Origin: Chitinophaga caseinilytica
GTDB taxonomy: Bacteria > Bacteroidota > Bacteroidia > Chitinophagales > Chitinophagaceae
NCBI RefSeq assembly: GCF_038396765.1
Contig: NZ_CP150096.1
Location: 1,099,001 to 1,163,000 of the forward strand
DNA: 64,000 nt
Direction of reading: 5' to 3'
Shown here: positions 1-7,585 of the stretch, piece after piece
Position numbering within the stretch: the first letter of the stretch is position 1
Layout: every line of letters begins with the position of its first letter
Position numbers and translations under genes: made by a program
Notes under the pieces: generated by a model
Database searches by the model: none
What the model was told of the DNA's origin: nothing
What the model saw: the letters and a program-made list of their open reading frames with translations, nothing else

Positions 1-269
1 AGCTCGTCTATCGTTTGCCGGAAAAACTGGTTGTCGAGCATGCCGGTGGGGCGGGTGAAGGCCCTGAGCCCGCTGGGGCATTCCGGACAGCGGAGGTTGC
101 ACGAAGTGGTGGGCTCGAAGGAGATCGAGATGGGATAACCCCATTGGATGGGCTTCCTGCGCAGTTTGCTATAGTAAAAGCTACCCAATACTTTCCCCGC
201 GTTCCAGGCTCTGCGGAGCGTGAACTTGGACAGGAAATTGAGCGCGTCGTTGATATTCGGTTTCGGCAT
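1..269 (-). CDS. Radical SAM protein, N-terminal part (runs off the left edge)
   Basis: Translating leftward from an ATG at 269 gives about 89 residues with no stop before the window edge, so only the N-terminus is present. After a basic leader of about 45 residues comes the phrase SFEPTTSCNLRCPECPSG, holding the CxxxCxxC cysteines that bind the radical SAM [4Fe-4S] cluster. This phrase is typical of SPASM/Twitch-type radical SAM enzymes in Bacteroidota. The substrate cannot be told from this fragment. The gene is divergent from the GH25 lysozyme, and the two start codons lie about 120 bp apart. Confidence 0.85.
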   Translation of the reverse strand, partial: MPKPNINDALNFLSKFTLRRAWNAGKVLGSFYYSKLRRKPIQWGYPISISFEPTTSCNLRCPECPSGLRAFTRPTGMLDNQFFRQTIDE

Positions 270-390
270 AATAGGGGCCCGTTTGGCCGTTAAAAATACG
301 ACAACCAAACGGGTTTCATGCAAGCTTGCGAAAATTGACCTATACTTGCTGCTGATTTTACAGGAACAACCGATAAGAATATCCCAAACA

Positions 391-1158
391 TTGGCTAAAA
401 AGAACCGGAAACGCCTGCGCGCGTTTTTCCTGATCGTTTCAGTGCTGACGCTGGCCGCTACCGCCGGCGTATGGTGGCTCCTCCGGCAACAAGGGCCCGC
501 AAACTTCGTGAGGTACGAAGAATTCGGGATAGACATTCCCGTCAATTACTCCGTGCACGGCATCGATATCTCCAAGTTCCAGGGGAACGTGAACTGGCGC
601 GCCGTAAAGCAGATGGAAGTCGAGAACATCAAAATCTCTTTTGCTTTCATCAAAGCCACGGAAGGCATCACCCGGCAAGACGCCACCTTCCGCCGCAACT
701 GGGAAAAAGCCCGCGACGCCGGGGTCATCCGCGGCGCCTATCACTTCTTCTACTCCACCCGCGACCCCCTCAAGCAAGCGATCAACTTTAAAAATGTGGT
801 CCAGCTGGAGTCGGGAGACCTGCCCCCGGTGCTCGACATCGAGGTGCACAACAACCAGTCGCCCGCCGTCATCCGCAGCACGGCCCGCATCTGGCTCGAG
901 GAAATGGAAAAGGCTTACGGCGTAAAACCGATCATCTATACCAATATCCACTTTTACGAAACATATCTCGGCAAGGAATTCGACGATTACCCGCTCTGGG
1001 TGGCGCATTATTACCAGAAGGAACGGCCGCGGAGCGCGCGCAACTGGGTGTTCTGGCAGCATTCCGACATCGGGAGGGTGAACGGGATCCGGACGATGGT
1101 GGATTTCAACGTATTCCGCGGCGACAGTGCCGCGCTGCGAAAACTCTGCATTCCGTAA
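391..1158 (+). CDS. GH25 family lysozyme (membrane-anchored or secreted muramidase)
   Basis: Glycoside hydrolase family 25, an N,O-diacetylmuramidase that cuts peptidoglycan. A TTG at 391 is taken as the start. It gives a basic N-terminus (AKKNRKRLR) followed by one hydrophobic segment at about residues 11-30, a signal anchor. The longer frame from 220 would overlap the divergent radical SAM gene. Family landmarks follow: GIDISKFQGNVNW with the catalytic-region Asp, FIKATEG, GAYHFF, the LDIE acidic pair and IIYTN. At about 255 residues it is a normal length for a single GH25 domain. The protein probably faces the periplasm. A small membrane protein follows 9 bp downstream and may be co-transcribed. 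Confidence 0.9.
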   Translation: MAKKNRKRLRAFFLIVSVLTLAATAGVWWLLRQQGPANFVRYEEFGIDIPVNYSVHGIDISKFQGNVNWRAVKQMEVENIKISFAFIKATEGITRQDATFRRNWEKARDAGVIRGAYHFFYSTRDPLKQAINFKNVVQLESGDLPPVLDIEVHNNQSPAVIRSTARIWLEEMEKAYGVKPIIYTNIHFYETYLGKEFDDYPLWVAHYYQKERPRSARNWVFWQHSDIGRVNGIRTMVDFNVFRGDSAALRKLCIP

Positions 1159-1167
1159 CTTTAATAC

Positions 1168-1419
1168 ATGGAAGACGATTCCCGCAATCAGTTCGACTGG
1201 CAGTTGATGAAGTTCCTTATCAAGATCATGAGGACCGTTTTCTACGGTATGTTCTGGCTGATGATCAATATTTTTTTCGGGTTGTACCTTGGGTGGGCAG
1301 ACCCGGAAGTGTCTACCCCGCTGCTCATGGGCATTTTCTACACCTGGCTGGTGCTGAGTGCCGTTGGGTTCGTGTACTTGTTGTGGCGCATGTGGCGGAA
1401 AAAGATGCCGCCGCCATGA
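1168..1419 (+). CDS. Small two-helix membrane protein, unknown function
   Basis: An 83-residue protein starting MEDDSRNQFDWQL, with two hydrophobic stretches at about residues 25-45 and 53-74 and a basic tail (RMWRKKMPPP). It starts 9 bp after the GH25 lysozyme stop on the same strand, so the two probably share a transcript. I do not recognise a family. The charge pattern suggests both ends are cytoplasmic. It converges with the CAP-domain lipoprotein gene, whose stop lies 5 bp away. Confidence 0.7.
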   Translation: MEDDSRNQFDWQLMKFLIKIMRTVFYGMFWLMINIFFGLYLGWADPEVSTPLLMGIFYTWLVLSAVGFVYLLWRMWRKKMPPP

Positions 1420-1423
1420 TGGG

Positions 1424-1975
1424 CTAGCGGCCGGCGGGCGCGGCAAAAACCTGCGTCCAGAGGTCGGCGGTGCGGCCCACGCCCATTTCCCGGAAATTGG
1501 CGCTCATGAGGTTCTTGCAGTGGCCGGGGCTGTTCAGCCAACCGTTCACGACTTCCGCTTCGGACTTAGGGCCGGAAGCGATATTTTCTCCCCACCAGTT
1601 ATAGTTGTAACCGGCTGCGGTGATGCGCTGAGAAGGCGTAGCGCCGGTCGGGCTATTGTGCGAAAAGTATTTGCGGTCGAGCATGTCTTTACTATGCTTG
1701 GCTGCGGCGAGCTCCAGCAGGGTGTTCCAGGCCACGGGCGAAACCGGGGGCATCCAGGTGTCTCCACATTGGCAGCCTTTGGCGCGTGCGGAATTGACGA
1801 GCTGGAGCACGAGGTCTTTGTTCGCGCGGTTTTCGACCACTACGGCCGTGGGCGGATCGCCGGGCTTTTCGGGCCCGGGGGCTTCCGGTTGCACGGCGTC
1901 ATCTTTGGAGCAGGCGGTCAGCAACAGGCATGCCGCAGCATATACAGGTATATAACGGACCAGTTTCGGTAACAT
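1424..1975 (-). CDS. CAP-domain (SCP/PR1-like) lipoprotein
   Basis: A 183-residue lipoprotein. The signal peptide ends in the lipobox LLTAC at about residues 18-22, followed by an acidic linker. The rest is a bacterial CAP/SCP domain like YkwD: LVNSARAKGCQCG, WNTLLELAAAKHSKDM, YFSHNSP, WWGENIASG and GWLNSPGHCKNLM. Histidines and glutamates of the CAP cavity are present (HSKDM, GENI, SPGH). Two cysteines in GCQCGD and one in GHCKNL may form a disulfide. CAP proteins are extracytoplasmic; their activity in bacteria is unsettled. It is a close paralogue of the next gene upstream. A -7-like element (TATTTTTG) lies at 2072-2079 on the same strand. Confidence 0.9.
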   Translation of the reverse strand: MLPKLVRYIPVYAAACLLLTACSKDDAVQPEAPGPEKPGDPPTAVVVENRANKDLVLQLVNSARAKGCQCGDTWMPPVSPVAWNTLLELAAAKHSKDMLDRKYFSHNSPTGATPSQRITAAGYNYNWWGENIASGPKSEAEVVNGWLNSPGHCKNLMSANFREMGVGRTADLWTQVFAAPAGR

Positions 1976-2174
1976 AATTCCCAGTTTGAATTGTTCGGTA
2001 CTGGGCTTTTAATAGGAGGAGGTTAAAGCACGTTGGCTTTTTCAGAGGAAGGGCTAAAATCAAACAGGACCCAAAAATACATCCTCCCCTGCAAATCCTT
2101 GCAAAAATTATGTTAACGAAATTAATAAATTAATAATCAGTGCGTTATGATGGAAAACCTGTATATGAAAGCGG

Positions 2175-2726
2175 TTATTTGGCGGACTTGGGGACGGCCA
2201 GTTCCTGGCTCCAGAAGTTGCCGACCTTTGCCACGCCCATCTCGGTGAACCGGGGGTTCATGAGCACTTTGCAATGCGTTACGCTATTGAACCATCCATT
2301 CACCACGGTTTGTTCGGTGAGCTTTCCCAGTGCGATGTTTTCGCCCCAGGCAGACCAGGTGTAACCCATACTGGAAATGCGGTAGCCGGCCATTTGGCCG
2401 TCGCGGTCCTGGTGGCTGAAGTAATTGAAATCCTTCATGTCTTTACTGTGCAGATAGGCGGCGCGCTCCAGGGCCCTGTTCCAGGAAATGGGCGGTGCTG
2501 CGGCCATGAAAGTATCTCCGCAATTGCAGCCCCTGGAACGGACGTCGTTCACGAGACTGAGCAGCAACGCAGCGTTCACGGGATTATTCATGGCGAACGT
2601 TGTGTCTTTGACCGGTATCGGAGGAGGCGGTGTGATCGTTTCCAACGGTTCTTTCGTGCATGCCGCGGCCAATAGGCACAGCAGCAACGCTCCTGCCAAT
2701 GCAGGATGCATCATGTGTCTTGACAT
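2175..2726 (-). CDS. CAP-domain (SCP/PR1-like) lipoprotein, paralogue
   Basis: A 183-residue paralogue of the neighbouring CAP lipoprotein, evidently a tandem duplication: both have the same length, order of motifs and cysteine pattern. The lipobox is LLAAAC. CAP motifs are LVNDVRSRGCNCG, ERAAYLHSKDM, YFSHQD, WGENIALG and GWFNSVTHCKVLM. It is expected to be an outer- or inner-membrane-anchored periplasmic or surface lipoprotein. The 199-bp gap to its paralogue and the separate upstream elements suggest that the two are transcribed separately. A -7 element and a CRP-like palindrome lie about 120-155 bp upstream of this start. Confidence 0.9.
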   Translation of the reverse strand: MSRHMMHPALAGALLLCLLAAACTKEPLETITPPPPIPVKDTTFAMNNPVNAALLLSLVNDVRSRGCNCGDTFMAAAPPISWNRALERAAYLHSKDMKDFNYFSHQDRDGQMAGYRISSMGYTWSAWGENIALGKLTEQTVVNGWFNSVTHCKVLMNPRFTEMGVAKVGNFWSQELAVPKSAK

Positions 2727-2844
2727 AGTCAGATAATGGTTTAAGTCCTCAAAAAAAGTTGGCTTCTCGGGATGCGGTCAAAAATCACCACAAGGGATCC
2801 GGTTAAGGGAAAGTAGGTGCGAATCCGGGTTAATAACTCGAACG

Positions 2845-2881
2845 CAAAATTACAGCTGAATGTGAGAAATCTCACATCAGC
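2845..2881 (-). promoter_or_regulatory. CRP/FNR-like palindrome next to a Bacteroidota -7 element
   Basis: On the minus strand, TAATTTTG at 2852-2845 fits the Bacteroidota -7 consensus TAnnTTTG. Just upstream of it, 2861-2876 is a perfect inverted repeat: TGTGAGA, two bases, TCTCACA. It contains TGTGA-N6-TCACA, the half-site spacing of CRP-family regulators. The repeat is extended by GCTGA at 2855-2859 and TCAGC at 2877-2881. The palindrome occupies the place where a -33 box would be, which suits an activator-dependent promoter or a repressor site. The target would be the CAP lipoprotein starting at 2726. Confidence 0.5.
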
Positions 2882-3329
2882 GCCCGTAAAAAAGTTGTTA
2901 ACGAATTGATTGTTAATGAGATGTAAAGATGATCCTCTCGGCCATACGGTATAGGTCTTTCAATGTTGCAAAGGAATTACTAGTTATCTTTCGTTCTGGA
3001 AAACAAACATATAATATAATTATTAAGTGTAATTGTACGAATTTGAATTATTGAAATGTTAAAGTTGGGGGTGGATGGAATATCGTGTAGGGATGGACGT
3101 ATTTTTAACGTTGTGAATATGGCTGTAATATGGAATTTGTGGAGGCGGACCGGGGTTTGGACAAGATTGTTAATGCGCGCTGAAGACGGTATGCCCGCGG
3201 ATGAAAACCGACGCCGCGGTTTCCGGGGTGCCCGGCGCAAATGCACCCCCATCGCAATTTCCGGGAATTTCCGCTTCACCCTTTCTCTTTAATTTCACGC
3301 CAAAATCCCGCCAACAAAAAATATCCCGT
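2882..3329. other. Intergenic stretch without a supported gene
   Basis: Together with the regulatory block on its left, this makes about 600 bp between the divergent CAP lipoprotein and YiiX-type peptidase genes. It is AT-rich from about 2940 to 3170, unlike the flanking genes, with no convincing coding frame, RNA gene or repeat. Its right end contains TAATTTCA near 3290, a near match to the -7 consensus, which could drive the peptidase gene. Confidence 0.5.
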
Positions 3330-3935
3330 ATGCATTTCTTCCGCCTGCTGATCCTCGCCGCACTCCTGCCCGGGAGCCCCGCTTCCGCCCAGCAAAACCT
3401 CCGCGAAGGCGATATCGTTTTCCAGGACAGCCAATCCCCGCAATGCGAAGCCATCCGCCGCGCCACGCATTCCCCCTGGTCGCACTGCGGTATCCTGTAC
3501 CGCGCAGACAACGGCGCCTGGATGGTCCTGGAAGCCGTTCAACCCGTCAGCGTCACCACCCTCGAACTGTGGAAACTCCGCAACAAGCAAAGTTTCGCCG
3601 TCAAACGTCTCAAAAACGGAGAAAACATCCTCACCGCCGAGGTCATCGATAAAATGAAATCCGAAGCGGAACCGTATATCGGCAAAAACTACGATATCTA
3701 TTTCAACTGGTCAGACGCGGAAATCTATTGCTCCGAGCTCGTCTGGAAAATATACCACACCGTAGGCATCGACCTCTGCGAACTGAAGCCCCTCCGGTCC
3801 TACGACCTCTCCCACCCCATCGTGAAAGCCACGATGGAAAAGCGTTACGGGAAAAACGCGCCATTCAGCGAAAAGATGGTTTCCCCCGGCGATCTGTTTA
3901 ACAGCAGCCTGCTGGAATCCGTTCCCACCAAATAA
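3330..3935 (+). CDS. YiiX/YebB-like permuted NlpC/P60 cysteine hydrolase, secreted
   Basis: A 201-residue protein. The ATG at 3330 gives a clean signal peptide (MHFFRLLILAALLPGSPASA) ending in A-Q-Q; the upstream extension of the frame is unlikely to be translated. The domain begins LREGDIVFQDS. A histidine follows in WSHCGILYR, and the cysteine comes later in YCSELVWKIY. His before Cys is the circularly permuted order of YiiX/YebB and poxvirus G6R enzymes. Such proteins are amidases or peptidases acting on cell-wall or lipid substrates; the substrate here is unknown. It is probably periplasmic. A lipoprotein gene follows 51 bp downstream. Confidence 0.87.
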   Translation: MHFFRLLILAALLPGSPASAQQNLREGDIVFQDSQSPQCEAIRRATHSPWSHCGILYRADNGAWMVLEAVQPVSVTTLELWKLRNKQSFAVKRLKNGENILTAEVIDKMKSEAEPYIGKNYDIYFNWSDAEIYCSELVWKIYHTVGIDLCELKPLRSYDLSHPIVKATMEKRYGKNAPFSEKMVSPGDLFNSSLLESVPTK

Positions 3936-3986
3936 AGTCACTCAACCCAAACCGGTTTCTGTTGTTATTTGCATAAAATCAGTTGC

Positions 3987-4694
3987 ATGAAAACACACAT
4001 CACCCTGTTCATGGCCGGCGCACTTGCCATGTCGGCCTGTCAGAACAGCAGTAAGCCACCGGCGGCCGACTCTACAGCTACGGCGGCCACCAGCGTGGTT
4101 TTGGACGGATATTACGAAGCCAGTATGCCCGCTGCCTCCTCGCCCGGACGGCTCGTGGGCCTCACTTTGCGCCCTACCAACGACGCGCAGATGACCACCG
4201 ACTACATGAACTTCACCCCCGAAATCGTGCAAATGGGCAACTGGAGCACGCTCGACAGCGGGAAAATCCTCATCACGCTCGTGACCGTAGGCAGCGGCAA
4301 CCCGAAAAAAGATTCGCTCCTCTTCCGGCAAGACGGTGAATCGCTCGTGTACCTGGGCGCCGATTACGGGACAGACGGGCTCACGCTCACGAAGAAAACC
4401 GCGCCTGCGCCCGCTACCAAAGAATTGCTGGTGTGGGTGAAATCGGAAGGGGAATGTGAAAACGGCCCCGGTTTCGGCAAAGTGAAATGTTACGACGTGC
4501 AATACGGCGACCGCCTCCAGGACGATCCCGCATCCTGGGAAAAACTCATGGGCGAAATCGAAGGTTTCAAATTCGAGAAAGGGAATGTATACCAGCTGAA
4601 AGTGAGCCGTATCCCGCACGATCCGCCGCGGCAAGACGTAGGCGCGTATGCGTACAAGCTCGTGGAAACCGTGAAAAAAGAGAAAGCGAAATAG
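3987..4694 (+). CDS. Two-domain lipoprotein (NlpE-like region plus DUF4377)
   Basis: A lipoprotein of 235 residues starting MKTHITLFMAGALAMSAC, with the lipobox ending in Cys-18. After a Ser/Thr/Ala linker comes a beta-rich region (VVLDGYYEASMP, LVGLTL, LFRQDGESLVYL) resembling the NlpE/copper-homeostasis fold. The C-terminal 75 residues (KSEGECENGPG, KCYDVQYGD, EIEGFKFEKGNVYQLKV) resemble DUF4377, whose usual pattern ends in a conserved strand near the C-terminus. Function is unknown; heat-shock and envelope-stress proteins share both folds. The ATG at 3987 was preferred to 3969 because the lipobox then sits at the usual distance. Confidence 0.8.
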   Translation: MKTHITLFMAGALAMSACQNSSKPPAADSTATAATSVVLDGYYEASMPAASSPGRLVGLTLRPTNDAQMTTDYMNFTPEIVQMGNWSTLDSGKILITLVTVGSGNPKKDSLLFRQDGESLVYLGADYGTDGLTLTKKTAPAPATKELLVWVKSEGECENGPGFGKVKCYDVQYGDRLQDDPASWEKLMGEIEGFKFEKGNVYQLKVSRIPHDPPRQDVGAYAYKLVETVKKEKAK

Positions 4695-4780
4695 CTGATT
4701 CTCGTCATAAACGCCGCCCGAAATTTTTAAAACCGGGGAATATGCCCTAACTTGCCGTCGAAATCTTAAAACTGTATATC

Positions 4781-4912
4781 ATGTTGATGACTGTTTTCCT
4801 TAATTCCTTTTACGAGATCGGTAATAAGATCGGCCATTTTGGCGCGTGGTTTTTCATCATCCTGTTTGGTCTGATGTTCCTGTATGCGATGGTGAAATAC
4901 GTGAAACCGTAA
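4781..4912 (+). CDS. 43-residue single-pass membrane protein
   Basis: A short frame starting MLMTVFLNSFYEIG and ending VKYVKP. It has one strong hydrophobic helix (WFFIILFGLMFLYAMV, about residues 23-38) and a basic C-terminus. It fills the gap between the preceding lipoprotein and a strong terminator that begins 28 bp after the stop, which argues that it is a real small gene. No family is recognised. The topology would be outside-in with the short N-terminal segment amphipathic. Confidence 0.55.
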   Translation: MLMTVFLNSFYEIGNKIGHFGAWFFIILFGLMFLYAMVKYVKP

Positions 4913-4940
4913 TTCCCCGAAGAATCAAAACGCTACATAC

Positions 4941-4976
4941 AAAAAGGCAGCTTTCTATAAGAAGGCTGCCTTTTTT
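4941..4976. terminator. Bidirectional intrinsic terminator
   Basis: A hairpin with stem GGCAGC at 4946-4951 and GCTGCC at 4965-4970, extended inward by a G-T and three Watson-Crick pairs and outward by A5/T5. It has a 5-base loop and T-runs in both directions. It sits between convergent genes (43-residue protein and the barrel protein) and can end both transcripts. Confidence 0.9.
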
Positions 4977-5001
4977 ATTCGTATAATATCCTGATAATCA
5001 G

Positions 5002-6147
5002 TTAAAAAGCTTCTGCGATCGACAGGTAGAAACCGCCTTGCCGCTTCTCCCCCGCGCGTTTTTCGCCGATCCCGTAGTCGAGGCGCACGGTGAGCCGGGA
5101 GGTTTTGTCGTAGAACCAGCGGATGCCGGCGCCGTAGTTCGGTTTGGGGTTGATATCGATATTGCGGTTGGAGAAAACGGTGCCCGCTCCTGCAAAACCC
5201 GCCAGCGCAAAGGTGGGATGCATGTCTACGAACCAGAATTTGATCCGGATCCCCGGGTCGAGGAAGTACCGGTATTCCGCCTGCGCGGCGATGTAGTTTT
5301 TGTCGCGGTACCGCCCGGTATAATACCCCCGCATGATATTATCGTTCCCCATTTCCCCCATCATGTAAAACGGCACTTCGCCCTGGGTAGACACGGCGTA
5401 GCCGTTGAGGCCCAGCGTACTTTTTCTGGACAGCGGAATGAAGTGGCTGGCCTTGCCCTCGAGGCGCCAGAGGCTCCGCGTGCTGATGAATTGCGGCGCC
5501 CAGGAGATGTTCATGCGAACGAAGGAGCCTTTGGTCGTATAATTCTGGTTATCGCGGTTGTCGAAGATCGCGGTGGCGCCGATGAACGTGTAGTATCCGC
5601 CTTCTTTATCGATCAGGTTAGACACGGGGTACACGCCTTTCGGGTCGTCGGAATCGTATGTATCGTGCTGGGACAGCAGCGACATCCCCGCGTAGAAGTG
5701 CCGGGAAACGCGGCGTTCCGCTTCGGCAGACACTTTATACCGGCGGTTGCCGACCAGGCTGCGGTTATCATAATGGGTGGTATCGCCGATCCCGAAGAAA
5801 TACATGGGGAAATCGTGGTACCGGAAATTGGTGCGGATGTGCCAGAGATTGTCGCGCGTCCAGTTTTCGAAGCGCAAGTCGAGTTTGAACTGGCTGTTGG
5901 TGGTGAAGGTGGAAAGGAGACTGGCGGTGGAGTTGCGGGTGGTGGGCGCGGGGTTCTTTTTGTCGCCGTAATAGCTGTACAGCGCCACTACTCCGAATTC
6001 CAGTCCTTTTTCGGGGGAATATCCCAGGATGGGGACGGGCAGGAAGGATCGCCTTCTTGCGGCCAGCAGCGAATCTATTGGGGCATCCTGGGCCTGGAGG
6101 CCGGAAGCCAGTAAGCACAATGTCAGGGCAGAAACAACTTTACGCAT
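5002..6147 (-). CDS. BamA/TamA-family (bacterial surface antigen) outer-membrane barrel
   Basis: A 381-residue protein. The ATG at 6147 opens a signal peptide (MRKVVSALTLCLLASGLQAQ); the extension to 6180 would put charged residues before it. The mature protein begins with the phrase FLPVPILGYSPEKGLEFGVV and continues as alternating beta-strands. GGYYTFIGATAIFDNRDN, FVRMNISWAP, GYYTGRYRDKNYIAAQAEYR and PNYGAGIRWFYD match the D15/Omp85 barrel with its VRGF-like GYYTGRYRD segment. POTRA domains are absent, so it is a short barrel-only member and not the essential BamA. The C-terminus ends in F, as expected for barrels. Its substrate is unknown. Confidence 0.85.
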   Translation of the reverse strand: MRKVVSALTLCLLASGLQAQDAPIDSLLAARRRSFLPVPILGYSPEKGLEFGVVALYSYYGDKKNPAPTTRNSTASLLSTFTTNSQFKLDLRFENWTRDNLWHIRTNFRYHDFPMYFFGIGDTTHYDNRSLVGNRRYKVSAEAERRVSRHFYAGMSLLSQHDTYDSDDPKGVYPVSNLIDKEGGYYTFIGATAIFDNRDNQNYTTKGSFVRMNISWAPQFISTRSLWRLEGKASHFIPLSRKSTLGLNGYAVSTQGEVPFYMMGEMGNDNIMRGYYTGRYRDKNYIAAQAEYRYFLDPGIRIKFWFVDMHPTFALAGFAGAGTVFSNRNIDINPKPNYGAGIRWFYDKTSRLTVRLDYGIGEKRAGEKRQGGFYLSIAEAF

Positions 6148-6192
6148 AAGCCCGCAAGATGCGAAAAATTCGGAAACCACGGCGCAGTTGCG

Positions 6193-6660
6193 TTATTGTT
6201 CGGGCTTAGGGCTTTTTTTGCCGCGGATGAACCCGGCTATGAGGTTGATGACAAAAGCCAGTTGCCCGAGTAAGCAATACAGGATCAAAATAGACCCTTC
6301 GATGGTCGGCAAAAACGATGTGGGCAGGAATTGAACGGGCGGATATGGCGAGACTTCCGGAATACTGAAAGGCGAAAAGAAAATAACGGGCGGAAGCAAG
6401 CTGCCGATATGAAAGAATTGCCAGAAAGTAGACTGACGGTAATGGCGCGTGAGGAAGTAAACCAACGCCAGGATCGAAAAGAATCCCGTCATCGTCAGCA
6501 GTAGTTCCCGTTTGGGGATGATATAAGTATGCCAACCGGGAAACACGATGACCGGATTGCGGCCCCAGAAGAAGCACAACGCAGGAATGGCCATGGCGGC
6601 CGCCAGCAGCAAAAGGACGATATATGGCCGGATCGGCTTTCGGGGAGCAACAGGCATCAT
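6193..6660 (-). CDS. Tandem-array four-helix membrane protein, copy 7
   Basis: The last of seven tandem paralogues transcribed leftward. It has 155 residues with helices at about 13-32, 53-73, 86-101 and 123-145. Array signatures are RPYIVLLLLAAA in helix 1, VYFLTRHYRQS after helix 2, FFHIGS at the start of helix 3 and GQLAFVINLIAGFIRGKK at the end of helix 4. A WHTYII motif stands where copy 6 has HDTYYVI. Its ATG overlaps the stop of copy 6 by 4 bp (ATGA), so it should be translationally coupled. Function is unknown. Confidence 0.8.
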   Translation of the reverse strand: MMPVAPRKPIRPYIVLLLLAAAMAIPALCFFWGRNPVIVFPGWHTYIIPKRELLLTMTGFFSILALVYFLTRHYRQSTFWQFFHIGSLLPPVIFFSPFSIPEVSPYPPVQFLPTSFLPTIEGSILILYCLLGQLAFVINLIAGFIRGKKSPKPEQ

Positions 6661-7124
6661 GAAGTGGCGGTTTTCTTACCCCGGATGAATCCGGCGATGA
6701 GGTTCAGGAGGAAAGCTACTTGTCCGAGAACGAAAATGAGGACTGTAGCAAGCGAGAGCATTTTGACGGAATTGAAGCGGTTGAAAACGTCATCTTGCCG
6801 GTAGTAACTTATCTGGAAATCCGTCGAAAGAAAGTATAGCAAAACCGGGATCATCCCAAAACTCAGTAGATGGAGATATTTCAATACAGCCCACTGCCGG
6901 AAATTCCTCGTCAGAAAATAGACAATCGCGGCGAAAGCAAGAGGAATGGCCAGTAGCATGCAGATGTGTGAAATTGCGATCACGTAATAGGTGTCGTGCA
7001 AGTGGATGTCGATCGAATTGTTGTCATCCCATGGGAAGAGCGCAGCCGTAGCCAGGCCCAGCGCCAGCAGGATAAGGATAACCTCCGGCCGGAGGAACCT
7101 CCGGAAAACATTCGGCTTTTTCAT
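6657..7124 (-). CDS. Tandem-array four-helix membrane protein, copy 6, CoxI-helix-X-like
   Basis: A 155-residue array member with the clearest similarity to a known protein. DIHLHDTYYVIAISH at about residues 38-52 mirrors the helix X region of cytochrome c oxidase subunit I (LHDTYYVVAHFH). The HD pair is kept and so is the second of the two heme-ligand histidines; the first His is replaced by Ile. The following LAFAAIVYFLTR and LKYLHLLSFGMIPVLLYFL also echo helices X-XI of CoxI. It ends GQVAFLLNLIAGFIRGKK like its paralogues. It is coupled to copies 5 and 7 by 4-bp overlaps. Whether it binds heme is unknown. Confidence 0.8.
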   Translation of the reverse strand: MKKPNVFRRFLRPEVILILLALGLATAALFPWDDNNSIDIHLHDTYYVIAISHICMLLAIPLAFAAIVYFLTRNFRQWAVLKYLHLLSFGMIPVLLYFLSTDFQISYYRQDDVFNRFNSVKMLSLATVLIFVLGQVAFLLNLIAGFIRGKKTATS

Positions 7125-7585
7125 GCAATCGTTTTTTTACCCCGGATGAAACCGGCAATAATATTTACAATGAAGGCAACCTGTCCCCCAAAAACAAAAA
7201 TCGCTGCGGGCAATATCAACACATCCACCATCGCCTGGTACGCTTCCCATCTATGTCGGCTGGCGAGATCGGGGAAAATATAAGACTCCTCCGGCATATT
7301 GCCCACCGTGGCCGCCCATTGAAACGTCAACACCGGGAAAATGATCAGACTCGCCACATGAAAATAGTGCAGGCCTTTCCACTGCCGGAACTCCCGCGTA
7401 AAATAATACATCACAGCAAACACAAACAAAGCCAAAGGCCACAGGAGCGTCGGTTCCGGCCAGATGCCGAAGTAGTCGTATCCCAGGGCGAAGTTCATCG
7501 CATATACGATCAACCAGAAAACGATCATCAACGTGATCAACCCCTCCGGCCGGAAAAACCATCGAAAAGAAAACGCTTTTTTCAT
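7121..7585 (-). CDS. Tandem-array four-helix membrane protein, copy 5
   Basis: A 154-residue paralogue beginning MKKAFSFRWFFRPEGL, very close to copy 4 (FSFRWFLRPEGLL). The GYDYFGIWP loop replaces the HDTYY element. It has YYFTREFRQWKGLHYFHVAS after helix 2 and ends GQVAFIVNIIAGFIRGKK. Four hydrophobic segments are expected with both ends cytoplasmic, the C-terminal RGKK being positive-inside. Four-bp ATGA overlaps join it to copies 4 and 6. Confidence 0.8.
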   Translation of the reverse strand: MKKAFSFRWFFRPEGLITLMIVFWLIVYAMNFALGYDYFGIWPEPTLLWPLALFVFAVMYYFTREFRQWKGLHYFHVASLIIFPVLTFQWAATVGNMPEESYIFPDLASRHRWEAYQAMVDVLILPAAIFVFGGQVAFIVNIIAGFIRGKKTIA

